From an uncultured Faecalibacterium sp. (GTDB lineage Bacteria; Bacillota; Clostridia; Oscillospirales; Ruminococcaceae), in assembly GCA_944385995.1 (NCBI GenBank), contig CALWZL010000006.1:1-64000 (forward strand): a stretch of DNA of 64,000 bases, written 5' to 3'. The notes below the pieces were generated by a model. It was not told where the DNA came from and did not search any database. It worked only from the letters and a program-made list of their open reading frames with translations. This document shows, one piece after another, positions 1-10,068 of this stretch; positions within the stretch are counted from its first letter, which is position 1; the number at the start of each line of letters is the position of its first letter. The position numbers and the translations under genes are program-made.

Positions 1-815
1 TTTCCTTTGGGGTCATGGGCAAAGATGCTTTTGCCCTCAGCACTGGTTTCCGCTGCCCGCACCGACCGGGGTATTCCCTGTTCAAAAACCTTGATTTTGC
101 TGCCATAAGCCTGCCGGACCAAGGCGTCGATCTCCTTTCCGTAATTGGTCCGGCTGTCGGTCATGGTCATCAGGATACCCTCAATCCGCAATCGCGGGTT
201 GATCTGCCGCCGCACCTTGTTGATCGTTTGCAGCAGCTGCTCCAGGCCCTTGGCGGGCAGATATTGTGCCTGTACCGGGATCAGGGCACTATCTGCTGCG
301 GCCAAAGCGTTAATGGCCTACTGTCCGCAGGACATGAATGCCCATCCGCGCAAAGCGCGCACATCTGGCCACAGGAGCGTAGCGACTATGGTGAGCATAC
401 CAAGGCTGGGGGTACAGTCTAAAAGGATGAAGTCATAGGATCGCTTGTTGACATCCAGCACCTGTTTCAGGACCTTCTCCCTGCTCATGGCATTTACCAA
501 TCCCACTTCCATCCCGGCCAGCTCGATGCTGGACGGGATCAGGTCCACACCTTCTGCATGGTGGAGGATTCCTTCTCCCGGCTGAATGGGCTTATCCTCT
601 AACACTTTGCCCATGAGGGTAGCACGGGTTGTGTCCAGTTCATCCGGTTTGGGCCAGCCCATGCTGATGGTCAGACTGGCCTGCGGGTCCACGTCTACCA
701 TGAGCCCCTTTTTGCCCTCCATGGCAAGGCCCGCCTCCAGATTTTCGCAGGTCGTGGTCTTGCCAGTGCCGCCTTTTTGGTTGGTTATGGCGATTACGGT
801 TGCTTTTTGGGCCAA
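1..815 (-). pseudogene. parA: ParA-family partition ATPase, interrupted by an in-frame stop
   Basis: This is a ParA/Soj-type partition ATPase of a plasmid or integrative element. The N-terminal part has the deviant Walker A motif KGGTGKTT, and DVDPQAS and LLDCTPSLG (Walker B region) follow. TTG at 815 is chosen as start because AAAGGGGG lies about 7 bases upstream and the protein then begins MAQKATVIAITNQ, usual for the family; GTG at 833 is the alternative. After SLGMLTI the frame enters a 75-base insertion (317-391) carrying a TAG stop at 318-320. Beyond it the same frame resumes with family-typical NALAAADSALIPVQAQYL and continues off the left edge. Removing the 75 bases restores an uninterrupted ParA. 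It lies downstream of the RepA-type initiator on the same strand. It is probably inactive unless the insert is bypassed; the gene is also cut by the window edge. Confidence 0.8.
317..391. other. 75-bp in-frame insertion in parA with 4-bp flanking repeat
   Basis: The insert sits between codons for LGMLTI and NALAA of ParA. It is flanked by ATGG at 313-316 and 388-391 (CCAT on the coding strand), as a short target duplication or microhomology would give. Its length is a multiple of three and it carries one TAG stop. It contains two compact hairpins: TGTCC-GCA-GGACA (321-333) and CGCGC-TTT-GCGCG on the coding strand (about 347-360). Its origin is unknown to me. A small mobile insert, a recombination scar or a translational-bypass element are all possible. 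Confidence 0.7.
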
Positions 816-848
816 ATCATCACCCCCTTTCACACCGGCAGGTGCCGG

Positions 849-1727
849 TTACTTTGCGTTCAGGTCGTGCTGCACCCGGGCCGCGTAGCTGCTGTGCATG
901 GTCATGGGTGCATTGTAGAGCGAGGCCAGCAGATACTGCCGCATATTCCGCACCTGGGTGGTGTTTTCTTTCAGACACATCAGGACAAAACGAATATGAT
1001 CGCTGTTCAGCTTCATCAGCTGACCTTTCACCACCTCAAAGGGCTTGTCATCCCCGGCAATACGGATCATCTTCCGATGGCTGCACGCTGTATCCACCAG
1101 AAGCTCCTGCATCTTCCGCAGCATATCCTCATCTTCGGGATTGGCCTCCATCAGAGCATCGATGCCCAGTTCCTGAGAAAAATAATCCTGATACAGGGCG
1201 CGGTCGTCTTTCCCTTCGGATTCCGTTCCGGCGTCTGAGCCGGAAAAGAAGGGATCAGTCTCGCTCATCTCAGTCTTATTCTGATTCGTCTTATTACCGT
1301 GTCCTTTTGACACCTCTTGCCGTGTGGAAATGACACCACTGGACGTGTCGTTTTGACACTTCTGGAAGTGGCTTTCCGACACTTCTGTAAAGTTTTTCAC
1401 ATAAATCAGATTGGGCCTCCCCAGGCCCTGCCTCCTGCGCTCGATCAGACCGGCCTTTTCTTCCAGCTCCCGCAGCAGGCCCACCGCCTTCTTGTTGCCG
1501 CAGGCCAGGCTCTCCATAATTTCTTCAACGGTAAAGATGATGTACACCCGGCCGGTGCTGTCCAGCCAGCCGTTTTTCACCGACAGGCTCATCCTGTCCA
1601 GCAGCAGGCCGTACAGAATCTTGGCCTCTGCCGAAATCCCGCGGAATCTGGGGTCCACAAAGAGGGCTTTGGGCAATCGGTAGAAGGAAAATAGATCGGC
1701 TTGTCCGCCGTAAAAATAGTCAGTCAT
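849..1727 (-). CDS. RepA_N-type replication initiator of plasmid or integrative element
   Basis: 292-residue protein beginning MTDYFYGGQADLFSFYRLPKALF, the conserved N-terminus of the RepA_N initiator family found on Firmicutes plasmids and Tn1549-like conjugative elements. This part folds as a winged helix (DRMSLS, GWLDSTGRVYIIFTVEEIM, GLLRELEEKAGLIERRRQG). A low-complexity polar linker at roughly residues 140-195 joins it to a second alpha-helical domain at the C-terminus, as in RepA_N proteins with a host-specific C-terminal domain. ATG at 1727 is chosen because AGAGGAGG lies just upstream; the open frame extends to 1778 but without a better site. parA follows about 33 bases downstream on the same strand, the usual repA-parA order. 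It would bind iterons in the element's origin and start replication. Confidence 0.85.
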   Translation of the reverse strand: MTDYFYGGQADLFSFYRLPKALFVDPRFRGISAEAKILYGLLLDRMSLSVKNGWLDSTGRVYIIFTVEEIMESLACGNKKAVGLLRELEEKAGLIERRRQGLGRPNLIYVKNFTEVSESHFQKCQNDTSSGVISTRQEVSKGHGNKTNQNKTEMSETDPFFSGSDAGTESEGKDDRALYQDYFSQELGIDALMEANPEDEDMLRKMQELLVDTACSHRKMIRIAGDDKPFEVVKGQLMKLNSDHIRFVLMCLKENTTQVRNMRQYLLASLYNAPMTMHSSYAARVQHDLNAK

Positions 1728-1802
1728 AGAGGCCTCCTCTTTCATCAGCTCGAAAAAAGGTAAACACACATGATGCAACTTGATGAATAGGCGCTCATTG
1801 TT

Positions 1803-1818
1803 TTGTGAGATATCACAA
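1803..1818. promoter_or_regulatory. Inverted repeat TTGTGA-GATA-TCACAA upstream of repA
   Basis: A perfect 6-bp inverted repeat with a 4-base centre lies about 75 bases upstream of the repA start. It could be an operator or initiator-binding site. No matching regulator is in view. Confidence 0.35.
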
Positions 1819-1830
1819 CAGCTTTTCTTG

Positions 1831-1929
1831 ACTTACATTAAGCGCGATGCTACCTTACCATCGCGGCAAACAAATTCAATCGCTATTACGTTCAATAATA
1901 GCTTCACTTACATTAACAGCGGCGCGATG
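1831..1929. repeat. Imperfect direct repeat at the edge of the RepA/ParA element
   Basis: ACTTACATTAA-GCGCGATG occurs at 1831-1849 and again at 1906-1929, where CAGCG is inserted between the two halves. The DNA between them is AT-richer than the chromosome that follows. The pair may be origin iterons or an attachment or excision boundary. Immediately to the right the sequence switches to high-GC host-like DNA. Confidence 0.45.
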
Positions 1930-2028
1930 TCTCCCGCCTGGAGACCCACGCCCTGGACCAGCTCCGGGCCCACTGGGACCATTAGACGGCCGGGCGCCAG
2001 GGTTTTGGCCCGCCGGGAATGGCCCTGC

Positions 2029-2075
2029 CTGAAAAAGTCCCCGGTTTTCTGGAGTGCCAGAAAACCGGGGACTTT
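2029..2075 (-). terminator. Intrinsic terminator of the rpiR gene
   Basis: A perfect 19-bp stem (2034-2052 with 2057-2075) with a 4-base loop is followed on the minus strand by five T residues. It lies 22 bases beyond the rpiR stop. It could also act weakly in the plus direction. Confidence 0.8.
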
Positions 2076-2096
2076 CTATGCCCAGAGGGTTTTTGT

Positions 2097-2945
2097 TCAG
2101 TCTTCCATCCGCCTTTTTTCCAGGCGGATGGCGTCGCGGTGGACAAACTGGACGTTGCTCTCGTAATTTTCCTGAAAGAGATAGGCATACAGGACATCCA
2201 GCGCCGCCTTTTCACAGGCGGCCGAGGCGAAGGTGGATATTTTTTCGTCGTTGCTCTCCAGCGGCGGCAGATAGAGCACCAAATCCGCCACGCTGGCCGC
2301 CAGACTGTCCGGCCGGGCCGTGATGGCCAGGATGGGGATTTCCATCTTGACGGCCTCCCGGGCCGCATTGCGCACAAAGGCATTTTCCCCCGAATAGGAA
2401 ATCAAAATCAGACAGTGCCGCTCCTTGGTGCGGGTCAGGGCATAGTTGACCTCTACCTCCCGGGACAGGGTCCGGGTATGCCGGCCCAGCTTGCCCAGGC
2501 GGAAGGCAAATTCCTCCGCCAGATTCTGGCTGGAGCCGATCGCGCACAGATCGATGACCTGTGCCTGCCGCAGCAAATCCCCCGCTTTTTGCAGGGCCTG
2601 GGGCGTGAACATGGCCGCCATCGACCGCAGCGCCGCGACCTCGGCCGCAATCACCGACTGGGCCACATCCAGAAGCGGCGTGTCCGCCCCGAAAGGGAAA
2701 TTATAATCGATGGATTGTTCCTGTAAACTGCTGTGATCCAGATCTTCTTTGAATTCCTTGAACCCCGGATATCCCAGGCGCTTGCAAAAGCGGACCACCG
2801 CCGACTGACTGGTAAAACTCGCCTGCGCCAGCTGCCGCGCGCTCATGCGGGCCACCGTATCTGGATGACACAGAATGTAATCCCGGAGATGGCGGTCGGT
2901 CTGTGTCAGATCGGTGCGGCCCTGCATCAGATGCTTCAAGTCCAT
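2097..2945 (-). CDS. RpiR/MurR-family transcriptional regulator with SIS domain
   Basis: 282 residues. The N-terminal helix-turn-helix of the RpiR family is recognisable (DLTQTDRHLRDYIL, ARMSARQLAQASFTSQSAVVRFCKRLGYPGFKEFK). The C-terminal SIS sugar-phosphate isomerase domain follows (roughly residues 120-260, with IGSSQNLAEEFAFRLGKLG and ILISYSGENAFVRNAAREA). ATG at 2945 is chosen because AGAGGGTGGGAG precedes it; the open frame reaches 3014. Such proteins sense phosphosugars and control PTS or catabolic genes. Its gene is divergent from the EIIBC permease at 3520 and separated from it by about 575 bases of control region, so it most likely regulates that transporter and the esterase behind it. 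Ligand unknown. Confidence 0.85.
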   Translation of the reverse strand: MDLKHLMQGRTDLTQTDRHLRDYILCHPDTVARMSARQLAQASFTSQSAVVRFCKRLGYPGFKEFKEDLDHSSLQEQSIDYNFPFGADTPLLDVAQSVIAAEVAALRSMAAMFTPQALQKAGDLLRQAQVIDLCAIGSSQNLAEEFAFRLGKLGRHTRTLSREVEVNYALTRTKERHCLILISYSGENAFVRNAAREAVKMEIPILAITARPDSLAASVADLVLYLPPLESNDEKISTFASAACEKAALDVLYAYLFQENYESNVQFVHRDAIRLEKRRMED

Positions 2946-3161
2946 ATCTCCCACCCTCTTTCGCGTTCCTAACTGCACACGATAAGAATAACATAAAACC
3001 TTCTCCACCTGCAAGCGACGACACTTTTTCAGGTTTCCTCAAATACCAGTCAATTTGCACAAAAAAAATCCATATTCTTTTTGTTTTTGATTTTTTTCAT
3101 TTCAGATTCAGCCGCCTTTTCACAGATTTTGAAACGTGCCGTCCCGTTTCGTTCCATCCAC

Positions 3162-3191
3162 TTTACAATTCCCTGACACCGTTGCTATACT
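3162..3191 (+). promoter_or_regulatory. Probable promoter of the EIIBC-esterase unit
   Basis: TTTACA (3162-3167), an 18-base spacer and TATACT (3186-3191). It would give a leader of about 320 bases before the EIIBC start. The inverted pair GAAAC...GTTTC at 3131-3150 just upstream is a possible RpiR site. Confidence 0.5.
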
Positions 3192-3270
3192 ATGGCCGTT
3201 GTTAATAATTCCAATTTTCCCCAACGATTCAGAGAATTTTTTCATGTAATATCCAAATCAGACCTTATAA

Positions 3271-4935
<1,665 letters not shown>

Positions 4936-5000
4936 GCCTGTTCCCATTCTTCGGTTTCAAAACATCACCACGCTGTTTGTATCAGAAAGGAGAAACTCTT

Positions 5001-6704
5001 ATGAAAGCTTTTTCTCGGCGCAGCTTTTTGAAAACCACCTTCACCGCCGGCGCAGCCGCCGCGCTGGCCAGCCAGGCTTCCCTCTTTGCCGGCGCAGCTG
5101 CCCCCTCGGATTCGGCAGCCGCTGAGAGCGAAAACTGCCTGACCGACCTGCTGGGCCTGAACAGCGACCAGCCCATCGAGGTGGCCCCCGTTCAGCTGTC
5201 CGCCGGCACCCTGGCCGGTTTCAAGGACGGCGACCTCTACACCTTCCGCGGCATCCCCTACGCAACCGCCGAGCGCTTCCAGGACCCCGTCCCTGTGACC
5301 TCCTACACCAACGGCATCCAGATGGCCCTGACCTATGGTCCCGTCTGCCCCCAGGACAACTGCCTGAACGGCACCGGCAAGGTCAACGTGCAGGAGTTCC
5401 GCACCCCGTCCAACGGTACCGCCAACATGGTGGCCAATGAGACCTGCCAGTACCTGAACGTCTGGACCAGCAGCCTGGAAGGCAAAAAGCCGGTCATCGT
5501 TTTCTTCCACGGCGGCGGCCTGACCAACGGCGCTTCCACCGAGCTGTCCTACTACACCGGCGAATACTTTGCACAGCGTGAGGATGCGGTCTTTGTCTCC
5601 ATCAACCACCGTCTGAATGTTCTGGGCTACTTGGACCTGTCTCCCTACAGCGAGAAATTCAAGAACAGCGGCATTGTCGGCACCCGTGACTGCGTCTGCG
5701 CCCTGCAGTGGGTCCACGACAACATCTCCGCATTCGGCGGCGATCCCTCCAACGTGACCATCGTGGGCCAGTCCGGCGGCGGCACTAAAGTTACCACCCT
5801 GGCCTGCATGTCCGACACCGTGGACTTGTTCAACAAGGTCTTTGTGATGAGCGGCGGCTACTCCACCGGCACCAAGGCCGAAGGCATCGCCAACGGCAAA
5901 AAGCTGGTGGACTACCTGGGCCTCACCGACGCCGAAGTGGTGGAGAAACTGCCCACCATGCGCTACGAGGAACTGCTGGAAGCTGCCACGGCAGCCGGCT
6001 GCACCTGGAGCACCTATGTGGGCGACAGCACCTTCACCGCCCCGCTGCTGGACGCCAACGGCACCGTCAACCCCTACGCCGCCCAGCGCAAGTGGATGGT
6101 GGGCACCGCCTTCTCGGAATTCAACGGCAACAGCGGCCTGATCCTCCGGTTTGACTGGAGCGACTTCCTGCCCGACATTTCGGACGAGGACGCCGTGGCC
6201 CGCCTGAACCAGAAGTACGGCAGCCGCACCGACGCCGTGGTGGCAGAGTTCCGCAAGGCCTACCCCGATCACCGTCTGGCCGAGGCCCTCTACCTCAACA
6301 CCCAGACTTCCGGCTGCATGTCCCGCTGGGATCTGATCCGTCCCAACGGCATCCTGGACCAGCTGGCCAACGCCGGCCTGACGGTGTACAACTACATCGA
6401 CACCTACAAGTTCCCCTATTTCGGCGGCATCACCATGCACCACTCCGGTGACATCGGCTACTGGTTCTACGCTCTGGACTGCATCGGCTACCAGGTCAAG
6501 GGCGACGAGAAGAACGCCTATGCAGTGTCCGGCCGGATGGCCGACGCCCTGGCCGCCTTCGCTGCCAGCGGCAACCCCTCCACCAGAACCCTCAAGTGGC
6601 CCGTCTACACCGCCGGCCAGCACAACACCATGGTGTTCGACACCAAGACCCAGAACAAGGTCGACTTCGACAAAGCTCTGTATCAGAACATCATGAACGT
6701 CTAA
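5001..6704 (+). CDS. Tat-exported type-B carboxylesterase
   Basis: 567 residues. The N-terminus has a twin-arginine signal (SRRSFLKTTF, then an Ala-rich segment ending around residue 35), so the enzyme is probably exported folded. The alpha/beta hydrolase body shows the oxyanion motif HGGG (from H170), the nucleophile elbow GQSGGG with Ser258, an acidic residue in AFSEFNG and a late histidine in HHSGDIGYWF. This matches the type-B carboxylesterase (pnbA-like) family in size and order. Start at 5001 follows AGAAAGGAG; the open frame begins at 4977 without a ribosome site. It lies 65 bases after the EIIBC gene and ends at a strong terminator, so the two are probably co-transcribed. Inferred role: deacylating an external glycoside before its sugar is imported. 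Confidence 0.85.
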   Translation: MKAFSRRSFLKTTFTAGAAAALASQASLFAGAAAPSDSAAAESENCLTDLLGLNSDQPIEVAPVQLSAGTLAGFKDGDLYTFRGIPYATAERFQDPVPVTSYTNGIQMALTYGPVCPQDNCLNGTGKVNVQEFRTPSNGTANMVANETCQYLNVWTSSLEGKKPVIVFFHGGGLTNGASTELSYYTGEYFAQREDAVFVSINHRLNVLGYLDLSPYSEKFKNSGIVGTRDCVCALQWVHDNISAFGGDPSNVTIVGQSGGGTKVTTLACMSDTVDLFNKVFVMSGGYSTGTKAEGIANGKKLVDYLGLTDAEVVEKLPTMRYEELLEAATAAGCTWSTYVGDSTFTAPLLDANGTVNPYAAQRKWMVGTAFSEFNGNSGLILRFDWSDFLPDISDEDAVARLNQKYGSRTDAVVAEFRKAYPDHRLAEALYLNTQTSGCMSRWDLIRPNGILDQLANAGLTVYNYIDTYKFPYFGGITMHHSGDIGYWFYALDCIGYQVKGDEKNAYAVSGRMADALAAFAASGNPSTRTLKWPVYTAGQHNTMVFDTKTQNKVDFDKALYQNIMNV

Positions 6705-6776
6705 ACCGCTCCTGCTCTGCTTTTCAAGCGCCGAAAAGATAGAGCTCCATCCAATTCTCCCGATCCGCTCGGATCT

Positions 6777-6816
6777 GCCCGGCACAGGGACCCAGACCTG
6801 TGCCGGGCTCTTTTTT
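6777..6816 (+). terminator. Intrinsic terminator after the esterase
   Basis: Stem GCCCGGCACAGG / CCTGTGCCGGGC (6777-6788 with 6797-6808) followed by TCTTTTTT. Confidence 0.85.
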
Positions 6817-6829
6817 GCGGCTGGCCCCA

Positions 6830-7021
6830 TAAAAAACACCCGGCCTTCCGAATCATCCGAAAAGCCGGGCGCAGAGAATGCAGGGGCCGGACACCAAAAA
6901 TGGACCCCACCCATTGTGAGGTCCACTTGTGCCGTCCACCATGACGGTATCATTTCATTCCAGAATGCCAGGTATGGTTTGAGCCGCAAATCTCCTCACT
7001 GTTACCTGCAGGAACGATGCG
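6830..7021 (-). ncRNA. Candidate structured non-coding RNA with own promoter and terminator
   Basis: On the minus strand an extended -10 (TGC-TATACT, 7033-7028) would start a transcript near 7021. A hairpin built on CCCGGC / GCCGGG (6839-6869) plus a T6 run (6836-6831) would end it, giving about 190 nt. No open frame with a ribosome site fits. Internal pairing is rich: GGACCTCAC/GGTGGGGTCC (9 bp), CCGTC/GACGG and CATTC/GAATG. It sits between two convergent genes. The -35 is poor. I could not match it to 6S, SRP, tmRNA or RNase P RNA. Confidence 0.4.
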
Positions 7022-7101
7022 GGTAGAAGTATAGCAGATTTTTTGCCCGCCTGCACCCAGTCTGTCATATTTTGTATTTATAATGTAATAGACAGTCGTT
7101 T

Positions 7102-7776
7102 TCACCGTTCCAGCATCCAGGCAATGCCGGCGGCAGTGCGGGCGGCGCCGTCCCGGAAATGGTTCCCGGGGTTGAGCTGAAAGACCGTCTCGATTCCCTG
7201 TCCCCGGTAAAAGGCCTCGATGGCCCGGGTGTTCTCCTCCACCGTGCAAAGGGCGGGATTGCGGGTTTTGCTCTCCTTGCTGCCCAGAGAGAAATACAGG
7301 CAGTCGGGGACCGCCCGGGGCCGGTGGGTCAGCAGATATTCCCGGATGCCGGGAAACCAGAGGGACCCCGACACGCTGGCTCCCCGCCGGAAAGCGTCGG
7401 TCTGCCCCATGGCCCAGACCGCAAAGAGTCCCGCCATCGAATACCCGGCCAGGCCGCGCCAGGCTGTTTCGCCGGGCAAAAGCCGCTGGACCGCCGGCAG
7501 AATCTCACCGGTCAGCTGGTTCAGATAGTCCGCCGCCCCGCCGGCGAAGGGTTCTTCCTCCCGGCGGATGGCCGGGGCCGCCCAGGGGGACAAGTCCCGG
7601 TTCCAGTCCAGGCCGCTGATGGCCACCAGAGAGCAGTCCGGGCAGCCCAGACGGTCCATCTCCTGCCGGACCTGCTGCCCCTCCTCCCCGTAGGTGTTGA
7701 GATAGATCACCGGCGCGCCCGGTTTCCGGCCGGGCCAGATGGCGACCGTCTTTTCTGCCGCTGTCAAGGACATCAT
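7102..7776 (-). CDS. Alpha/beta-hydrolase esterase (EsteraseD/IroE-like)
   Basis: 224 residues, cytoplasmic (no signal). The nucleophile elbow GYSMAG follows RGLAG at about residue 110, and the C-terminal histidine lies in NPGNHFRDGA. This is the arrangement of the small serine esterases related to esterase D and siderophore esterases. ATGATG at 7776 is chosen as start because AGGGAGGAA lies 7-8 bases upstream; the frame is open to 7842. It follows the EFR1-type gene on the same strand after a 220-base gap containing a hairpin, so co-transcription is uncertain. Substrate unknown. Confidence 0.75.
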   Translation of the reverse strand: MMSLTAAEKTVAIWPGRKPGAPVIYLNTYGEEGQQVRQEMDRLGCPDCSLVAISGLDWNRDLSPWAAPAIRREEEPFAGGAADYLNQLTGEILPAVQRLLPGETAWRGLAGYSMAGLFAVWAMGQTDAFRRGASVSGSLWFPGIREYLLTHRPRAVPDCLYFSLGSKESKTRNPALCTVEENTRAIEAFYRGQGIETVFQLNPGNHFRDGAARTAAGIAWMLER

Positions 7777-7946
7777 GGTGTCATTCCTCCCTGTCTGGAT
7801 GGTTTTCTCCCTCCAGTATACCGCCGCCGTCCGGCAAATCAAGGGCTTCCCGCTGCCGGAGTCCGGGCCGCCGCGGCAGAACCGGCCCGGAAATCATCCC
7901 AACACGGGAGGAGAACAAACCCGGATGCCGCCCTCCAACCGACAAA

Positions 7947-7993
7947 CGCCCGAGCGCATCCTTCCGCTGTGGAGCGGGTGCGTTCGGGCGTTG
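7947..7993 (-). terminator. Hairpin after the EFR1 gene (weak terminator)
   Basis: CGCCCGA.CGCA pairs with TGCG.TCGGGCG, followed on the minus strand by only TTTGTC. It may be a weak terminator or an mRNA-stabilising stem. Confidence 0.45.
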
Positions 7994-7998
7994 CGGGG

Positions 7999-8733
7999 TT
8001 ACAGCTTGTCCAGGTAGTTCTGAATGGTATAACGGCCCCGGTGCTGGGTCCCCTTGCCGTATTGAATGGCCTGCTGGGGACATTCATGGAGGCACCGCAG
8101 GCACTGATAACAGGTTTTGCCCCAGACCGGCCGGCCGTCGGTCAGGGTGATGGTGCCGGCCGGACAGTCCCGGGCGCACTGGCCGCAGCCGGTGCACCGG
8201 TCATCGGCGTGGAAGGGTTTGGTGCTCCGGGCAAACCGGTTGAATCCGGCGTTCACCATCCCCGACTTAAACCGGGCCATCGGCCCTTCTTTCACCCGGT
8301 AGACCTTCCGCCGGGCCAGAATCTCCCCCGCCATCTGCTCGATCTCCCGGGCGGCAGCGGCCAGCTTCTGACAGATCACATCGTCGCTCTCCAGGTCCTC
8401 CGCCACAATATAGTTGCTGGGCATCACCAGGCTGTAACAGCTGTCCAGCGGATAGACCCGGGACAAATTTTTCAGCGCCAGCCCGGCCTCTGCGCCGCAG
8501 GTCCCCACCCCGAAGGTGAAAGCGCCGGTCCGGGCCAGCTTTCCGGCAAAGGCGGCCACCACCTGGGGCGGGCCCCAGGCGTACACCGGAAAGACCAGGC
8601 CGACCCGGCTCTCTCCCCGCAGGTCGGGGGGCTGCCGGAGGGCGGCGATGTCACAGGCTTTGTCTCCGGTGCGGGCCGCCAGCTGCCGGGCCGCCCACCG
8701 GGAATTGCCGGTGCCGGAAAAATAAAAGATCAT
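7999..8733 (-). CDS. EFR1-family flavodoxin / 2[4Fe-4S] ferredoxin protein
   Basis: 244 residues. The N-terminal flavodoxin-like domain starts MIFYFSGTGNSRWAA, with the FMN phosphate-binding loop SGTGNS. The C-terminal quarter carries two [4Fe-4S] motifs, CTGCGQCARDCP and CYQCLRCLHECP. This is the EFR1 architecture common in gut Clostridia and presumed to move electrons in the cytoplasm. A GTG at 8742 is nearer the ribosome site AGAAAGGA than the ATG at 8733; I prefer the ATG because family members begin there, but the start is open. It lies 46 bases after the sensor kinase gene on the same strand, so it may be the output of that two-component system or simply share its transcript. Confidence 0.85.
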   Translation of the reverse strand: MIFYFSGTGNSRWAARQLAARTGDKACDIAALRQPPDLRGESRVGLVFPVYAWGPPQVVAAFAGKLARTGAFTFGVGTCGAEAGLALKNLSRVYPLDSCYSLVMPSNYIVAEDLESDDVICQKLAAAAREIEQMAGEILARRKVYRVKEGPMARFKSGMVNAGFNRFARSTKPFHADDRCTGCGQCARDCPAGTITLTDGRPVWGKTCYQCLRCLHECPQQAIQYGKGTQHRGRYTIQNYLDKL

Positions 8734-8778
8734 ACCGATCACCGTTCCTTTCTGTCCCCTTTCGGCGGGACAGGACCA

Positions 8779-10068
8779 TTATACTCCGCCGGTACCACCG
8801 GCGTCAATCTCCGCCGGCAGGGTGAAGGTAAAGCAAAACCATCGGTCCTTACAGCTGATGGTGTAGGTTCCGCCGCAGCGCTCCAGCACCCCGCAGACAT
8901 TGGCCAGACCCATCCCGTGGCCGCTCTCGGCCTTGGTGGAGGAGGGCAGGGTCCCGGCGTCCAGGACAAGGTCCCGCTTGACCCGGTTGCGGACCGACAC
9001 CAGATATTCCCCTTCCATCCGCTTGATCCGAAGGGTGATCTGGGGGGGACTGGCCGAGGCGGCCGCCTCCACCGCATTGTCCAGCAGGTTGCACATCACC
9101 GTCACCAGGTCGGCGGTTCGGAGCGGAAACCATTTCAGATCGCATAAATCGAACTGGAGCATCACCCCTTTTTGGACGGCTTTCCGGTATTCCTTGCTCA
9201 GGAGGGCATCCAGCAGGGGGTTGTTGGTGTTGACCACCGCCGTTCCCGCCGCCACCCGCTGGGAAATGCTGGCCAAATAGGCCCGGGCTCCCTCTACATC
9301 CCCTTGTTCCAGGTAGAAGTTGACCGCGTCCATGTGGTTGGTGAATTCGTGGGTCAGCCGCCGCTGGGTCTGGTAGGACTCCATCAGGGCATCGGCCCGC
9401 TCCTGCTCCATCTTCATCTGGGCCTGGACCTGGCCGGCCTGGAGGGTCTGGGTGCTGAACAGGGCCATCAGGATCAGATAGACCGTCACCGACAGGGCCA
9501 GACCGATGCAGATCAGCAGCATGAGGCCGGGCTGATCCGCCATCTTGCCAAAGGCGGTGAGGATGACGTTCAGACCGGCGGCCACGCAGAGGTAGAGATT
9601 GGCGGCCAGCCGCTGGCGCGGGTCCACAAAGGGCCTGCACTTTTTCAGGACCCGGACCGACATCCAGGCGACGGCGTTCAGGACGACGCCGTAGATCAGG
9701 ACGGAAAAGGGCATGGACCAGGTCTCGGAAAAATCGATTCCCCACACCATGGACCCCAGAGACCCCAGCAGATTTCCATAGCCCAGAATGATGATGCCGC
9801 AGAGCACCACCGAAAAGAGCTTGTCCACCACCGTTCCGCCGAACAGCAGGGAGGCCGCAAAGAACCGGGCCGCGTTGAAGATCAGGGCCCGGGCCGAATA
9901 GGCCTCATAATCTCCCCACAACAGCTGGGAGATCATCCACAGTCCCAAAGCCAGCACCGCCGCCGCCCAGCGGGGCAAACGGCCCCGGCCCAGCATGGCG
10001 GCCTGAATCTGGAGAGCCGCCAGAAATTCTCCCGCGCAGGGCAGGTACATGGGCCATATCTCACGCAT
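8779..10068 (-). CDS. AgrC-like GHKL sensor histidine kinase
   Basis: 429 residues. The first 210 or so are hydrophobic, with about six membrane helices. A helical stretch then carries the likely phosphoacceptor histidine in QRRLTHEFTNHMDAV. The C-terminal GHKL ATPase domain shows the N box NLLDNAVEAA and the G box GHGMGLANV. This is the layout of AgrC-type kinases that sense peptides or small molecules at the membrane. The start at 10068 overlaps the response regulator stop by 8 bases (ATGCGTGA), so translation is coupled; the 445-codon open frame has no better start. Signal unknown, and no AgrB/AgrD gene is nearby. Confidence 0.85.
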   Translation of the reverse strand: MREIWPMYLPCAGEFLAALQIQAAMLGRGRLPRWAAAVLALGLWMISQLLWGDYEAYSARALIFNAARFFAASLLFGGTVVDKLFSVVLCGIIILGYGNLLGSLGSMVWGIDFSETWSMPFSVLIYGVVLNAVAWMSVRVLKKCRPFVDPRQRLAANLYLCVAAGLNVILTAFGKMADQPGLMLLICIGLALSVTVYLILMALFSTQTLQAGQVQAQMKMEQERADALMESYQTQRRLTHEFTNHMDAVNFYLEQGDVEGARAYLASISQRVAAGTAVVNTNNPLLDALLSKEYRKAVQKGVMLQFDLCDLKWFPLRTADLVTVMCNLLDNAVEAAASASPPQITLRIKRMEGEYLVSVRNRVKRDLVLDAGTLPSSTKAESGHGMGLANVCGVLERCGGTYTISCKDRWFCFTFTLPAEIDAGGTGGV

